DNA from: Hymenobacter sp. DG01
GTDB taxonomy: Bacteria; Bacteroidota; Bacteroidia; Cytophagales; Hymenobacteraceae
Assembly: GCF_006352025.1 (NCBI RefSeq)
Contig: NZ_CP040936.1
Location: forward strand, 1,488,001 to 1,552,000
Length of the DNA stretch: 64,000 nt
Direction of reading: 5' to 3'
Position numbers and translations under genes: made by a program. The notes beneath the pieces were generated by a model, which searched no databases, was not told where the DNA came from, and worked only from the letters and a program-made list of their open reading frames with translations. Shown one piece after another: positions 7,982 to 15,777 of this stretch. The number at the start of each line of letters is the position of its first letter. Within the stretch, counting starts at the first letter, position 1.

Positions 7982-8614
7982 ATGCAGATTACCGCCACCG
8001 GGCTGGGCAAGCGCTTTGCCCGGGAATGGATTTTCCGGGACCTGACCCACACCTTCCGGCCGGGCACGGCCACCGCTATTCTGGGCCCCAACGGCGCGGG
8101 CAAAAGCACGCTGCTCAACACTTTGTCGGGGCAGCTCCTGCCCACTACCGGCACGCTCAGCTACGAGCACGCCGGCCGCGCTACGGCCGTGGAAGACGTA
8201 CCGCCCCTGCTGGCCTACGCGGCGCCCTACCTGGAGCTGATTGAGGAACTGACCCTAACGGAGCAGATTCAGTTTCATACCCGCTTCAAGCCTCTGCGGC
8301 CGGGCCTGACGGCGGCGCAGCTTATCAGCATCATGTATCTGGAGAAATCGCGCCACAAGCTGGTGCGGGATTTCTCTTCCGGCATGAAGCAGCGCCTGAA
8401 GCTGGCCCTGGCCCTGTACGCCGATACCCCCCTGCTCCTGCTCGACGAGCCCACCACCAACCTGGACCGCACCGGCGTGGAGTGGTATCTGGAACATGCT
8501 CGCGCTACCCTGAAAGGACGCACCGTACTGGTTTCCAGCAACGTACCAGAGGAATACGACTTCTGCCAGGAGCAGCTGCTGATAACTGATTTCGGGGCGA
8601 AAGCAGCCAGGTAA
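7982..8614 (+). CDS. ABC transporter ATP-binding protein
   Basis: 210 aa, a complete single ATPase domain. Walker A is GPNGAGKST (about 38-46), the signature is SSGMKQRLKLAL (about 136-147) and Walker B is LLLLDEPT. It starts 107 bases after lpxA in the same direction. No permease is adjacent, so the partner must be encoded elsewhere or the protein works in a non-transport role. Small soluble ATPases of this type in Bacteroidota often sit beside lpxA; the substrate cannot be inferred. Confidence 0.85.
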   Translation: MQITATGLGKRFAREWIFRDLTHTFRPGTATAILGPNGAGKSTLLNTLSGQLLPTTGTLSYEHAGRATAVEDVPPLLAYAAPYLELIEELTLTEQIQFHTRFKPLRPGLTAAQLISIMYLEKSRHKLVRDFSSGMKQRLKLALALYADTPLLLLDEPTTNLDRTGVEWYLEHARATLKGRTVLVSSNVPEEYDFCQEQLLITDFGAKAAR

Positions 8615-8844
8615 CGGCAGTGTCGCGTACGAGGGCGTAGCGCCCATTGAAACCCGGCAGCTCAGGGTATTTTCAAAAATGCTACCCCCGGAAAGTGCCT
8701 GAGCCAGCGGCTAAAAGCTCTTTTGAGGCCGCAGGGTGCAGCGCCACCGCAACCTTCCAAACCTTCCGGCTCGTATCTTCGCATTCGAAATGCTGCGGCA
8801 CCTTTCACTCGACACTTTTCACCCTTACCGCCCCTAGCAAGGCC
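8615..8844. other. Intergenic region upstream of acidic protein gene
   Basis: 230 bases with no supported gene. An open frame continues upstream of 8845, but its composition and the TATCTTCG box at 8774-8781 argue that it is leader rather than coding sequence. Confidence 0.4.
8774..8781 (+). promoter_or_regulatory. -7-like promoter box TATCTTCG for acidic protein
   Basis: One mismatch from TAnnTTTG, 63 bases before the ATG at 8845. It decides against the longer upstream frame as the start of the protein. Confidence 0.4.
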
Positions 8845-9213
8845 ATGAGACAATACGACGACCTCGACGACGACCTCTTCGACGATGACGACGAGATGGA
8901 TAGCTTCGCCAAAACCGGCGGCAGCAAAACTCGCGGCAGTTCCGAAGACCAACTCTCCGCCAAGTACGCCGACTACCTGATGTGGCGCGACACCGGCTCC
9001 TCGCACGATGAGGCCCTGGACCTGGCCAGTATGACCGAAGACGAGTTTGCTACCGCTGAAGCCGCCGAAGACCCCGACGGCAGCCGCGGCTTCGGCAGCC
9101 TCGATGATGACGACGACTTCAGCGACGATGATGACGACGACGACAGCGGCTACGGCAGCCACCGCACCGGCAGCGGCCGCCGCAACTCCGGCTACGACGA
9201 TGATGATTTTTAG
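8845..9213 (+). CDS. Small, very acidic hypothetical protein
   Basis: 122 aa starting MRQYDDLDDDLFDDDDE. Asp runs are at the N-terminus (about 5-17) and near the C-terminus (about 90-105), with a Gly/Ser/Arg-rich stretch and a final YDDDDF. The central part (SAKYADYLMWRDTGSSHDEALDLASMTEDEF) looks like a short helical domain. There is no signal peptide or membrane segment. No family recognised. The Asp tracts are encoded by GAC/GAT repeats and could vary in length by slippage. A terminator-like hairpin follows. Confidence 0.65.
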   Translation: MRQYDDLDDDLFDDDDEMDSFAKTGGSKTRGSSEDQLSAKYADYLMWRDTGSSHDEALDLASMTEDEFATAEAAEDPDGSRGFGSLDDDDDFSDDDDDDDSGYGSHRTGSGRRNSGYDDDDF

Positions 9214-9257
9214 TAGGCCAAGGCTCTGATTTCTGCTCAGGCCCACTAGGTTTAACA

Positions 9258-9295
9258 GGAAAGGCCCGCGCTCCGTTATGGAACGTGGGCCTTTC
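9258..9295. terminator. Bidirectional intrinsic terminator
   Basis: A GGAAAGGCCC / GGGCCTTTCC stem lies between the converging acidic-protein and DUF4197 genes. Confidence 0.75.
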
Positions 9296-9337
9296 CCGTT
9301 AAAGCCAGCGGCGGCAAGTTATCTGCCCGCCCCTGCA

Positions 9338-10099
9338 TCAGCTCTGCTTTTTGCCGAACACGCGTTTCAGCAAATCGGTGGTCCGGGCCACGGGGTTTTC
9401 GCGGATGTTGGCTTCCTCCTGGGCAATGAGGGTAAACAGGCCGTCGATGGCCTTGCCGGTGGCATACTGGTTCAGGTCCGTCTGCACGGGCTTCACCAGC
9501 GGAATGCGGTTGTAGCGGGTGGTCAGGTCGGTGTAGTAGCGGGTGGCCCCAACCTGGTCGAGGCTCTTCTGCACGATGGGCCGGAAGGCTACCGTGAGCT
9601 GCTCGGTGGTCGTGCGCTTGAGGTAGTTGGTGGCGGCGTTCTTATCCCCCGTCAGAATCCCCCACACGTCCTTAAACGTGAGGCTTTTAATGGCCGTGAG
9701 AAAAATAGGCTTGGCGCTTTTCGCGGCTTCCTCGGCGCCCCGATTCAGAGTCAGCTCAAACCGGTCAACCTGGCTGCCCAGACCAATGGAGCGCAGGGTA
9801 GTAGCCACGCGCTGCGCATCAGGCGGGAAAGGAATCCGAATCAGTTTGTTCAGGTAGAAGCCATCTGGCTTCGAGGCTTGGTCGGCACCTTTGCTGATGC
9901 CCTGGGTAAGGGCCTCCTTGAGGCCCCGGGCAGCCTCGTCCTGGGTGATGTTGCCCGTACTCCCGGCCTTGGTGGTTGGGGGGGCCGGAATGGTTGTTTT
10001 GAGAATGTCGCCGAGCTTAGGCAACTTAATCTGGGCCGAAGCAGCCACGCTCAACCCCAACAGGGCCACGGGCAACACAAGGAAACGGCGGTAGTTCAT
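9338..10099 (-). CDS. DUF4197 family exported protein (copy 1)
   Basis: 253 aa. The start was chosen at the ATG giving a clean signal peptide (MNYRRFLVLPVALLGLSVA, cleavage after ASA); the longer frame upstream reads through a repeat. The mature part matches DUF4197: an N-terminal EAARGLKEALTQGISKGAD segment, the IRIPFPPDAQ motif, and the C-terminal segment AIDGLFTLIAQEEANIREN followed by LLKRVFGKK. Exported or periplasmic. Function unknown. It lies downstream of a paralog in the same direction, separated by a heptamer inverted repeat. Confidence 0.85.
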   Translation of the reverse strand: MNYRRFLVLPVALLGLSVAASAQIKLPKLGDILKTTIPAPPTTKAGSTGNITQDEAARGLKEALTQGISKGADQASKPDGFYLNKLIRIPFPPDAQRVATTLRSIGLGSQVDRFELTLNRGAEEAAKSAKPIFLTAIKSLTFKDVWGILTGDKNAATNYLKRTTTEQLTVAFRPIVQKSLDQVGATRYYTDLTTRYNRIPLVKPVQTDLNQYATGKAIDGLFTLIAQEEANIRENPVARTTDLLKRVFGKKQS

Positions 10100-10183
10100 A
10101 GCAGTAAGAAAAGCAGTACAAATGCTGCTCAAGCACAAGGCACAAACCAGACCAGGTTTGATTTTGGGTAAGGAGGGGAATGA

Positions 10184-10380
10184 GATGAGGAGGTAACTGG
10201 TGACAGGTAAGCTTATTGGCTCTGAGCGGCTGACGTTGCCAACGCCAGGCCAGGGTTTAACGCATTTCAGGAGGGTAAGTGGGTCGTTCTTTTGGCATAG
10301 CTGGTGCAGGCGGAGCCCGTCGGACCGAGGTGAACAGCTAACCTGCCACTTGTCACCTGTCACCAGTTACCTCCTCACCT
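10184..10380. repeat. Heptamer-built inverted repeat between the two DUF4197 genes
   Basis: A 22-bp perfect stem (10187-10208 with 10355-10376) is built of 7-bp words related to AGGTGAC. Read on the minus strand, the right arm gives AGGTAAC, TGGTGAC, AGGTGAC, AAGTGGC, AGGTTAG. The loop is about 145 bases. Confidence 0.8.
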
Positions 10381-11179
10381 ATTTCCCAAACACGCGCTTG
10401 AGCAGGGCGCTGCCTTGGCCAGCGGGGTTTTGGCGGATACGGCCTTCCTCAGCGGCTATCAGGGCAAAGAGGCCATCCACGGTTTTCTCCGTAGCATAGG
10501 GTGCTAGCTGCGGACTAAGCTTGGTTACCAGCGGAATTTTGTTGTAGCGGGCTACCATTTCGGCGTAGAGGCGGGTAGCGCCCGTCTGGTCCAGCGACTG
10601 TTGCACGGTAGGCTGGAAGGCAGTGCGCAGGTCGGCGGCGGTTTTCTCGTAGAGCAATGTGGTAGCCGCATCACTTTCCCGGCTGGTAGCCAGCGTGAGG
10701 GCGTCCTGCAGGGTCAGGTTCTGCACCGCGTTCAGGAAGATGGGCTTCGCCTGGGCCGAGGCAGTTTCGGCGGCGCGGTTCAGGGCTACCTCAAAATTAT
10801 CGACCAGGGCTCCGGCTTTCAGCTTGCGCAGCGTAAGAGCAACTATTTCCGCTTCGGGCGGGAACGGGATGCGGATATCCGCGTTGGCAGTAAAGCCGTC
10901 GGGGGCGCTACCCTGCGCCACGGCGCGGGTTACGCCCTGGCTCAGGGCTTCGCGCAGGCCGCTGCTGGCTTCGTCGGCCGTGAGCGGGACTTTCACCGGG
11001 GTAGCAGGGGTAGCAGCCGGTTTGGCAGCGCTGGCGTTGGGGGTAGCCTTTTTGGCGGTTGTAGGCTTTTTGCTAACCGTAGTGGTCTTTTTCGGGGTGG
11101 TTTTGGATTGGGCGGCGGCCAGTTGGGCGCTGGCCAGCGTAAGCGTGAGGCCGAGGGCCAGGGTGCGGAGGGGAGGCAT
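10379..11179 (-). CDS. DUF4197 family exported protein (copy 2)
   Basis: 266 aa with signal peptide (MPPLRTLALGLTLTLASAQ, cleavage near AAA-Q). A Lys/Thr/Ala/Pro-rich linker of about 40 residues follows that the first copy lacks, then the DUF4197 core: EASSGLREALSQGVTRAV, IRIPFPPEAE, and ending LLKRVFGK. The conserved core is clearly homologous to the downstream copy, so this is a tandem duplication that has diverged. Periplasmic or outer-membrane location inferred; function unknown. Confidence 0.85.
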   Translation of the reverse strand: MPPLRTLALGLTLTLASAQLAAAQSKTTPKKTTTVSKKPTTAKKATPNASAAKPAATPATPVKVPLTADEASSGLREALSQGVTRAVAQGSAPDGFTANADIRIPFPPEAEIVALTLRKLKAGALVDNFEVALNRAAETASAQAKPIFLNAVQNLTLQDALTLATSRESDAATTLLYEKTAADLRTAFQPTVQQSLDQTGATRLYAEMVARYNKIPLVTKLSPQLAPYATEKTVDGLFALIAAEEGRIRQNPAGQGSALLKRVFGK

Positions 11180-11277
11180 AAGACGAAAAAGGTAAACCCA
11201 ACGGCTGTTGTGGCGTTGTTAGCCGACGGGTTGCCAATATTGCGCCAAATCCGGCACTCCTCCTAACCTCCTCCGCT

Positions 11278-12528
11278 ATGCCCTCCCTCCCCGACGTTGA
11301 AATCATGACTATTGGCGATGAGCTGCTCTACGGGCAGGTCATCGACACGAATTCGGCCTTTATGGGCCAGGAACTGGCTAAGCTGGGTCTGCGGGTTCGC
11401 CAGATCACCAGCGTTTCGGACCGCGCCGACGAAATAGTGGCGGCCCTGGACCTGGCCCGGCAGCGCGCCCAGGTGGTGCTCATGACCGGCGGGTTGGGTC
11501 CCACCAAAGACGACCTGACCAAGCACGTGCTGGCCCGCTATTTCGGGGCGGAGCTGGTGCTGCACCAAGCTACTTTGGAGCATGTGGAAGGCATTTTTCG
11601 GCGCTTCAACCGCCCCATGCTGGACGTAAACCGCCAACAGGCCCTGGTGCCCGCCAATTGTCAGGTGCTGTTCAATGCGGTGGGTACGGCACCGGGTATG
11701 TGGTTTGAAAGCCAGCAAACCGTGTTCGTGAGCATGCCGGGCGTGCCGCACGAAATGAAATACCTGATGACCCACGAGGTGCTGCCGCGTCTGCAGCAAC
11801 ACTTCCGGACACCCCCCATCGAGCACGTAGTGGTGCAGACCATTGGCCTGGGCGAGTCGTTTCTGGCCCAGCAGATTGAAGCCTGGGAAGCCGCCCTACC
11901 CCCCAACGTCAAGCTAGCCTACCTACCCTACCTCGGTGGGGTGCGCCTGCGCCTGACCGGCCACGACGACGGCCAGCCAAACCTGCGCGCCCGCATGGAA
12001 GCCTTGCTGCCCAGCCTGCAAGAGCTGTTGGGTGAGCATATTTTTGCCGAAGGCGAAATAAAGCTGGAAGAAGCCGTGGGACAGCTGCTGTTGCAACGCG
12101 GCCTCACCGTAGGCACTGCCGAGAGCTGCACGGGCGGCCTGCTGGCCCACCGCCTTACCAGCGTGCCTGGCAGCTCGCGCTACTTCCAGGGCAGCGTCAT
12201 TGCGTACTCTAACGATATAAAGGTGCGCGAGCTGGATGTGAAGCCTGAAACCCTGGCCACCCACGGCGCCGTAAGCGAAGCCACCGTGGCGGAAATGGCC
12301 GAGGGGCTGCGCCGCCGGCTGGGGGTAGATGTAGCCCTGGCTACCAGCGGCATTGCCGGTCCCGAGGGCGGTACCCCCGAAAAGCCCGTCGGTACCATCT
12401 GTTTCGCCTATGCCGATGCTCACCGGACCGTCACGCGGCAGATCAGCTTTGACCGCGGCCGCCAGCTGAATGTGGAGTACACTACCACCATGGCCCTGAA
12501 CCTGCTACGCCAGGAAGTGGTGAAATAG
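11278..12528 (+). CDS. cinA: CinA family protein (competence/damage-inducible; NMN deamidase)
   Basis: 416 aa, the full two-domain length. The N-terminal molybdopterin-binding-like domain (1-170) contains IMTIGDELLYGQVIDTNS and MTGGLGPTKDDLT. The C-terminal PncC amidase domain (about 255-416) contains TAESCTGGLLAHRLTSVPG, YSNDIK and ATSGIAGPEGGT. In characterised relatives it recycles nicotinamide mononucleotide and/or cleaves ADP-ribose. The last codons (GTGGTGAAATAG) form part of a repeat arm that continues past the stop. Confidence 0.93.
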   Translation: MPSLPDVEIMTIGDELLYGQVIDTNSAFMGQELAKLGLRVRQITSVSDRADEIVAALDLARQRAQVVLMTGGLGPTKDDLTKHVLARYFGAELVLHQATLEHVEGIFRRFNRPMLDVNRQQALVPANCQVLFNAVGTAPGMWFESQQTVFVSMPGVPHEMKYLMTHEVLPRLQQHFRTPPIEHVVVQTIGLGESFLAQQIEAWEAALPPNVKLAYLPYLGGVRLRLTGHDDGQPNLRARMEALLPSLQELLGEHIFAEGEIKLEEAVGQLLLQRGLTVGTAESCTGGLLAHRLTSVPGSSRYFQGSVIAYSNDIKVRELDVKPETLATHGAVSEATVAEMAEGLRRRLGVDVALATSGIAGPEGGTPEKPVGTICFAYADAHRTVTRQISFDRGRQLNVEYTTTMALNLLRQEVVK

Positions 12529-12628
12529 TGGAAAGGCGAAAGGCAGAGTTTGCCGGTGCTTTGCCGCAGCGCCGGGCAGATAGGCCACCAACTCGCCATT
12601 TCACTACTTCACCTTTCGCAACTTCACT
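12517..12628. repeat. Degenerate 7-mer inverted repeat between cinA and the E2 gene
   Basis: The left arm, GGTGAAATAGTGGAAAGGCG and following, overlaps the cinA stop. The right arm has words such as CACTACT, TCACCTT and TCGCAACT. Pairing is imperfect. It has the same between-codirectional-genes placement as the clearer copies. Confidence 0.55.
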
Positions 12629-12636
12629 TACCTTTG
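12629..12636 (+). promoter_or_regulatory. -7 promoter box TACCTTTG for E2 gene
   Basis: Exact TAnnTTTG match 47 bases before the ATG at 12684. It supports that ATG over the longer frame starting at 12528. Confidence 0.6.
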
Positions 12637-12683
12637 AGGCTCCAAACCCACCCCACCCCTTTTTTCCTAACTACCCCAACCGC

Positions 12684-14093
12684 ATGGCACGAGTGGAAAT
12701 GACGATGCCCAAGATGGGCGAATCCATCATGGAAGGCACCGTCCTGAAATGGCTTAAACAAGTAGGCGACTCCATTGAACAGGATGAATCGGTGCTGGAA
12801 GTAGCCACCGATAAAGTGGACACCGAAGTTCCGGCCCTCCACGCCGGCGTTCTGCAGGAAATTCTGGTGCAGGAAGGCCAGGTAGTGGCGGTGGGGGCGC
12901 CCATTGCCATCATTGAAACCGACGCCAGCGCTGCTACTGCCGCTCCCGCCGCGGCCGCCGCTGACATGCCTGCGCCCTCCGCTAATGGCGCAGAAAAGGT
13001 AGCTGCTGAGGTTCCGTTTGTTCCGGCCGCCGCTCAAACTTCGGCCACCGAGGCTACAGCGGCCCAGCCCCAGCCGGGCCGCTTTTACTCGCCCCTCGTG
13101 CTGAGCATTGCCCGCGAAGAAGGCATTTCCATGGCCGACCTGGAACACCTGCCCGGTACTGGCAGCGAAGGCCGCGTCACGAAAAAAGATATTCTGGATT
13201 ATGTAGCCGCGGGCAAGAAGCCCCTGGCGCAGCCAGCGGCGGCCCCCGCTGCCCAGCCCCAGGCCGCGCCGGCCGCGCCGGCCCCTACCCCGGCCCCGAC
13301 GGCCCAAGCTCCTACGCCAGCCGCCGCACCGGCCCAGCAGGCTGCTTCCGCTCCGGCAACCAAAGCGGTGCCCTCCATCAGCGGCAACCAGGAGCTGCTG
13401 GAAATGGACCGCATGCGCAAGATGATTGCCCAGCGCATGGTGGACTCCAAGCGGATTTCGCCCCACGTTACCTCCTTCGTGGAAGCCGACGTGACCGACA
13501 TTGTGAACTGGCGCAACAAGCACAAGGATGCATATAAGAAGCGCGAAGGCGAGAACCTGACCTTCACGCCCATCTTCATTCAGGCCATTGCCCGCGCCAT
13601 TCAGGATTTCCCGAACATCAACGTATCGGTGGAGGGCGACTACATCATCAAGAAGCGCGACATCAACGTGGGCGTGGCCGTGGCTCTGCCCTCGGGCAAC
13701 CTCATCGTGCCCGTAATTCACAACGCCGACCAGCTTAACCTCAATGGCCTGAGCAAGCGCGTGAACGACCTCGCCAACCGGGCCCGCGCCAACAAACTGA
13801 AGCCCGAAGATCTGGAAGGCGGCACGTACACGGTTTCCAACGTGGGTTCCTTTGGCAACGTGATGGGCACACCCATTATCATGCAACCTCAGGTAGCCAT
13901 TATGGCCGTGGGCGCCATCAAGAAGAAGCCCGCCGTGATTGAAACGCCCCAGGGCGACTTGATTGGCGTGCGTCACTTCATGTTCCTCTCCCACTCCTAC
14001 GACCACCGCGTGGTGGATGGGTCGCTGGGCGGAATGTTCGTGCGCCGCGTGGCCGACTACCTGGAGCAGTTCGACCCGAACACCACCATTTAG
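12684..14093 (+). CDS. Dihydrolipoamide acyltransferase (2-oxoacid dehydrogenase E2)
   Basis: 469 aa. One lipoyl domain (1-80, lipoyl-Lys K44 in ATDKVDTEV), an Ala/Pro linker, a peripheral subunit-binding domain (about 132-170, YSPLVLSIAREEGISM through RVTKKDILDYV), a second long Ala/Pro/Gln linker, and the catalytic trimer-forming domain (about 235-469) with the active-site HRVVDG (His about 441). The single lipoyl domain fits a branched-chain or 2-oxoglutarate type E2 as well as a pyruvate type; no E1 or E3 gene is adjacent to decide. The start follows the TACCTTTG box. Confidence 0.92.
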   Translation: MARVEMTMPKMGESIMEGTVLKWLKQVGDSIEQDESVLEVATDKVDTEVPALHAGVLQEILVQEGQVVAVGAPIAIIETDASAATAAPAAAAADMPAPSANGAEKVAAEVPFVPAAAQTSATEATAAQPQPGRFYSPLVLSIAREEGISMADLEHLPGTGSEGRVTKKDILDYVAAGKKPLAQPAAAPAAQPQAAPAAPAPTPAPTAQAPTPAAAPAQQAASAPATKAVPSISGNQELLEMDRMRKMIAQRMVDSKRISPHVTSFVEADVTDIVNWRNKHKDAYKKREGENLTFTPIFIQAIARAIQDFPNINVSVEGDYIIKKRDINVGVAVALPSGNLIVPVIHNADQLNLNGLSKRVNDLANRARANKLKPEDLEGGTYTVSNVGSFGNVMGTPIIMQPQVAIMAVGAIKKKPAVIETPQGDLIGVRHFMFLSHSYDHRVVDGSLGGMFVRRVADYLEQFDPNTTI

Positions 14094-14116
14094 TGCTTGG
14101 CGCTCTATAGGAATAG

Positions 14117-14151
14117 AAAAGGCCCTGCCGTGGTTACGGCGGGGCCTTTTT
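14117..14151 (+). terminator. Intrinsic terminator after E2 gene
   Basis: A GGCCCTGCCG / CGGCGGGGCC stem is followed by five T. Confidence 0.85.
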
Positions 14152-14168
14152 GGTTGGGCCTGATGCCT

Positions 14169-14176
14169 TATTTTTG
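14169..14176 (+). promoter_or_regulatory. -7 promoter box TATTTTTG
   Basis: Exact match to TAnnTTTG, 52 bases before the ATG of the small membrane protein at 14229. Confidence 0.55.
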
Positions 14177-14228
14177 TGTACAGGCCGGGGCTCTTTCTCC
14201 CGGCTTGCGTTTTTGAATCTCCCGTCTC

Positions 14229-14435
14229 ATGAATAAAGTCCTGCCCCTGGCAGCCCTGGTTATTGCCCTGGGCCTGATTATCTTCCTCTACCAGCGCCTG
14301 CGCACCACGGAAGCCGCGCTGGCAATGGCCCAGAAACGCTTCGATGACTGCGAGCAGGTGAACTTCCAGCTGCAGAACCAGCTGGTGCAGGCTACCCGGG
14401 GCCCCGTTCCCGACAGCCTGAAAATCGTGGACTAA
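14229..14435 (+). CDS. Small single-span membrane protein
   Basis: 68 aa. Residues 5-22 (LPLAALVIALGLIIFLYQ) form one membrane segment. The rest is a short predicted coiled coil (LRTTEAALAMAQKRFDDCEQ and following) ending PDSLKIVD. No family recognised. It has its own -7 box and is bracketed by a terminator upstream and a long inverted repeat downstream, so it looks like a stand-alone transcription unit. Confidence 0.65.
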   Translation: MNKVLPLAALVIALGLIIFLYQRLRTTEAALAMAQKRFDDCEQVNFQLQNQLVQATRGPVPDSLKIVD

Positions 14436-14451
14436 CCCGGAGAGGGTAACG

Positions 14452-14523
14452 CAACGAGCCGCTGCAAACGAAACCCGAGTGCCAATAAATGGCTCCTTGC
14501 GCTTCGTTTGCAGCGGCTCGTTG
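14452..14523. terminator. 21-bp perfect inverted repeat, probable bidirectional terminator
   Basis: Arms 14452-14472 and 14503-14523 are perfectly complementary (CAACGAGCCGCTGCAAACGA and complement) around a 30-base loop, between converging genes. There is no classic T run, so termination is inferred from position. Confidence 0.55.
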
Positions 14524-14555
14524 GGTTTACTAGTTATGATGGGGTAGGCCCCTAC

Positions 14556-14963
14556 TTACGCTACGGGCCCCGCGTTGCGGCTGCGGGCGGCATCCAGGCT
14601 CCAGGGGCCGGGGCCGGCCGCCGACAGGTACAGATACACAAAGCAGTAGAGCACGGCCAGCTCGCCCTGGTTTATAATGGGAAGGGCATGCTGGGGCGCG
14701 TGGGCCATGAAGTAGGCCACGGCCATCAGGCCTGATAAAATGAAGGCCACCGGCCGGGTAAACAGCCCGATCAGCAAGAGCAGACCGCCGCCGAATTCCA
14801 GAATACCGGCCACCAGCATCAGGCCCGTGGCCCCACCGCCGTGGTCAGAAGGCGGCCAGTTAAAAAGCTTCTGGGAGCCATGAAACAACATGAGTAGTCC
14901 TGAAACGATGCGCAGGACGCTGAGCAGCCGGGCAGCCCAGGGTGAGAGGAAAAAAGCAGCCAT
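14556..14963 (-). CDS. DoxX family membrane protein
   Basis: 135 aa from the ATG at 14963 (MAAFFLSPWAARLLSVLRIV). Four membrane segments are seen, with the DoxX pattern LRIVSGLLMLFHGSQKLF in the first, a Gly-rich second (GILEFGGGLLLLIGLF), then FILSGLMAVAYFMAHAPQHA and a last segment LAVLYCFVYLYLSAAGPG. DoxX proteins are inner-membrane proteins linked to redox and thiosulfate/oxidative-stress functions; no precise role can be given. The longer frame upstream would add a charged stretch without family support. Confidence 0.85.
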   Translation of the reverse strand: MAAFFLSPWAARLLSVLRIVSGLLMLFHGSQKLFNWPPSDHGGGATGLMLVAGILEFGGGLLLLIGLFTRPVAFILSGLMAVAYFMAHAPQHALPIINQGELAVLYCFVYLYLSAAGPGPWSLDAARSRNAGPVA

Positions 14964-15003
14964 ACTATATAGGAAAAGGAGTGAGTACCACCCCGACAAC
15001 GCA

Positions 15004-15036
15004 AAAGCGGCCCGCCGGGATACAGCGGACCGCTTC
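15004..15036 (-). terminator. Terminator after nitroreductase gene
   Basis: AAGCGGTCCGC / GCGGGCCGCTTTT on the minus strand, in the gap between nitroreductase and DoxX. Confidence 0.65.
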
Positions 15037-15058
15037 AGGGGCAAGCAAGGGGTAGGAA

Positions 15059-15667
15059 CTAGCCCAGCACCCAGGTCACTTTTTCTTCCAGAGGCCGGCG
15101 CGTACTGCGGGCCTGGGCTCCGGCTTTGGGGTAGCCCAGGTAGAAGAAGCCCAGCAGCTGGTCGTCGGGGCCGAGGCCGAAGAAGGGCTTGGCCTCGGGG
15201 AGGTAGGTAACCCCGCCACTGCTCCAGAAGCCCGCCAACCCGTGCGCCACGGCCGAGAGGTGCAGGTTTTGTACGGCGCAGGCCACGGCCGCTACCTCCT
15301 CTACCTCGGGCACCTCGGGGTTGCGCTTCAGCCCAATGGCAATAACATGGGAGCTAAGCCGCGGATTGTTCATCATCTTCTCCAGCTTAGCTGGCTGAAA
15401 CTTCTCGCCTGCGGTGGCCCGGTATAGCGCCGCCTGAAAATCGGCCAGCTTCTGGCGGCCAGCTCCCGCGAACACCACGAAGTGCCAGGGCTCGGTGCGC
15501 TTGTGGGTGGGCGCCCAGGTGGCATTTTCCAGCAGCTCGCGCACCAGCGCATCGGGCACCACGCGGCCTGGCTCAAACAGCACAGGCTGCATGCTGCGCC
15601 GCCCCCGAATCAGCTGGGTGACTTGGGCGGCATCGAGGGGGGTAGATATTTCGGCTTGATTGATCAT
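15059..15667 (-). CDS. Nitroreductase family protein (YdjA-like)
   Basis: 202 aa. The FMN-binding N-terminus (LIRGRRSMQPVLFEPGRV), the family motif ATWAPTHKRTEPWHF at about 50-64, and a C-terminal region with AVACAVQNLHLSAVAHGLA and GFFYLGYPK match the small nitroreductases related to E. coli YdjA. It is a cytoplasmic FMN-dependent NAD(P)H oxidoreductase; the physiological substrate is unknown. It is upstream of doxX in the same direction, but the hairpin between them may separate them. Confidence 0.88.
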   Translation of the reverse strand: MINQAEISTPLDAAQVTQLIRGRRSMQPVLFEPGRVVPDALVRELLENATWAPTHKRTEPWHFVVFAGAGRQKLADFQAALYRATAGEKFQPAKLEKMMNNPRLSSHVIAIGLKRNPEVPEVEEVAAVACAVQNLHLSAVAHGLAGFWSSGGVTYLPEAKPFFGLGPDDQLLGFFYLGYPKAGAQARSTRRPLEEKVTWVLG

Positions 15668-15726
15668 GCTTGAGAAAGAGGTTTGAATGCCGAATGTTTT
15701 GATGCTCTATTCTGAGCTTCTACAAA

Positions 15727-15762
15727 GAAAAGCCCCCGACCGAATGGCCGGAGGCTCTTTTC
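15727..15762 (-). terminator. Terminator after TonB-dependent receptor
   Basis: On the minus strand AAAAGAGCCTCCGGCC pairs with TCGGGGGCTTTTC, 16 bases after the receptor stop. Confidence 0.75.
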
Positions 15763-15777
15763 CTGTTGCAGAACCGG

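Noticed and set aside
8647..8844. 66-codon upstream extension of the acidic protein
   Set aside because: Composition unlike the downstream protein, and it contains a promoter-like TATCTTCG box; treated as leader.
10100..10363. 88-codon extension of the first DUF4197 protein
   Set aside because: It reads through the heptamer repeat and precedes a good signal peptide; not coding.
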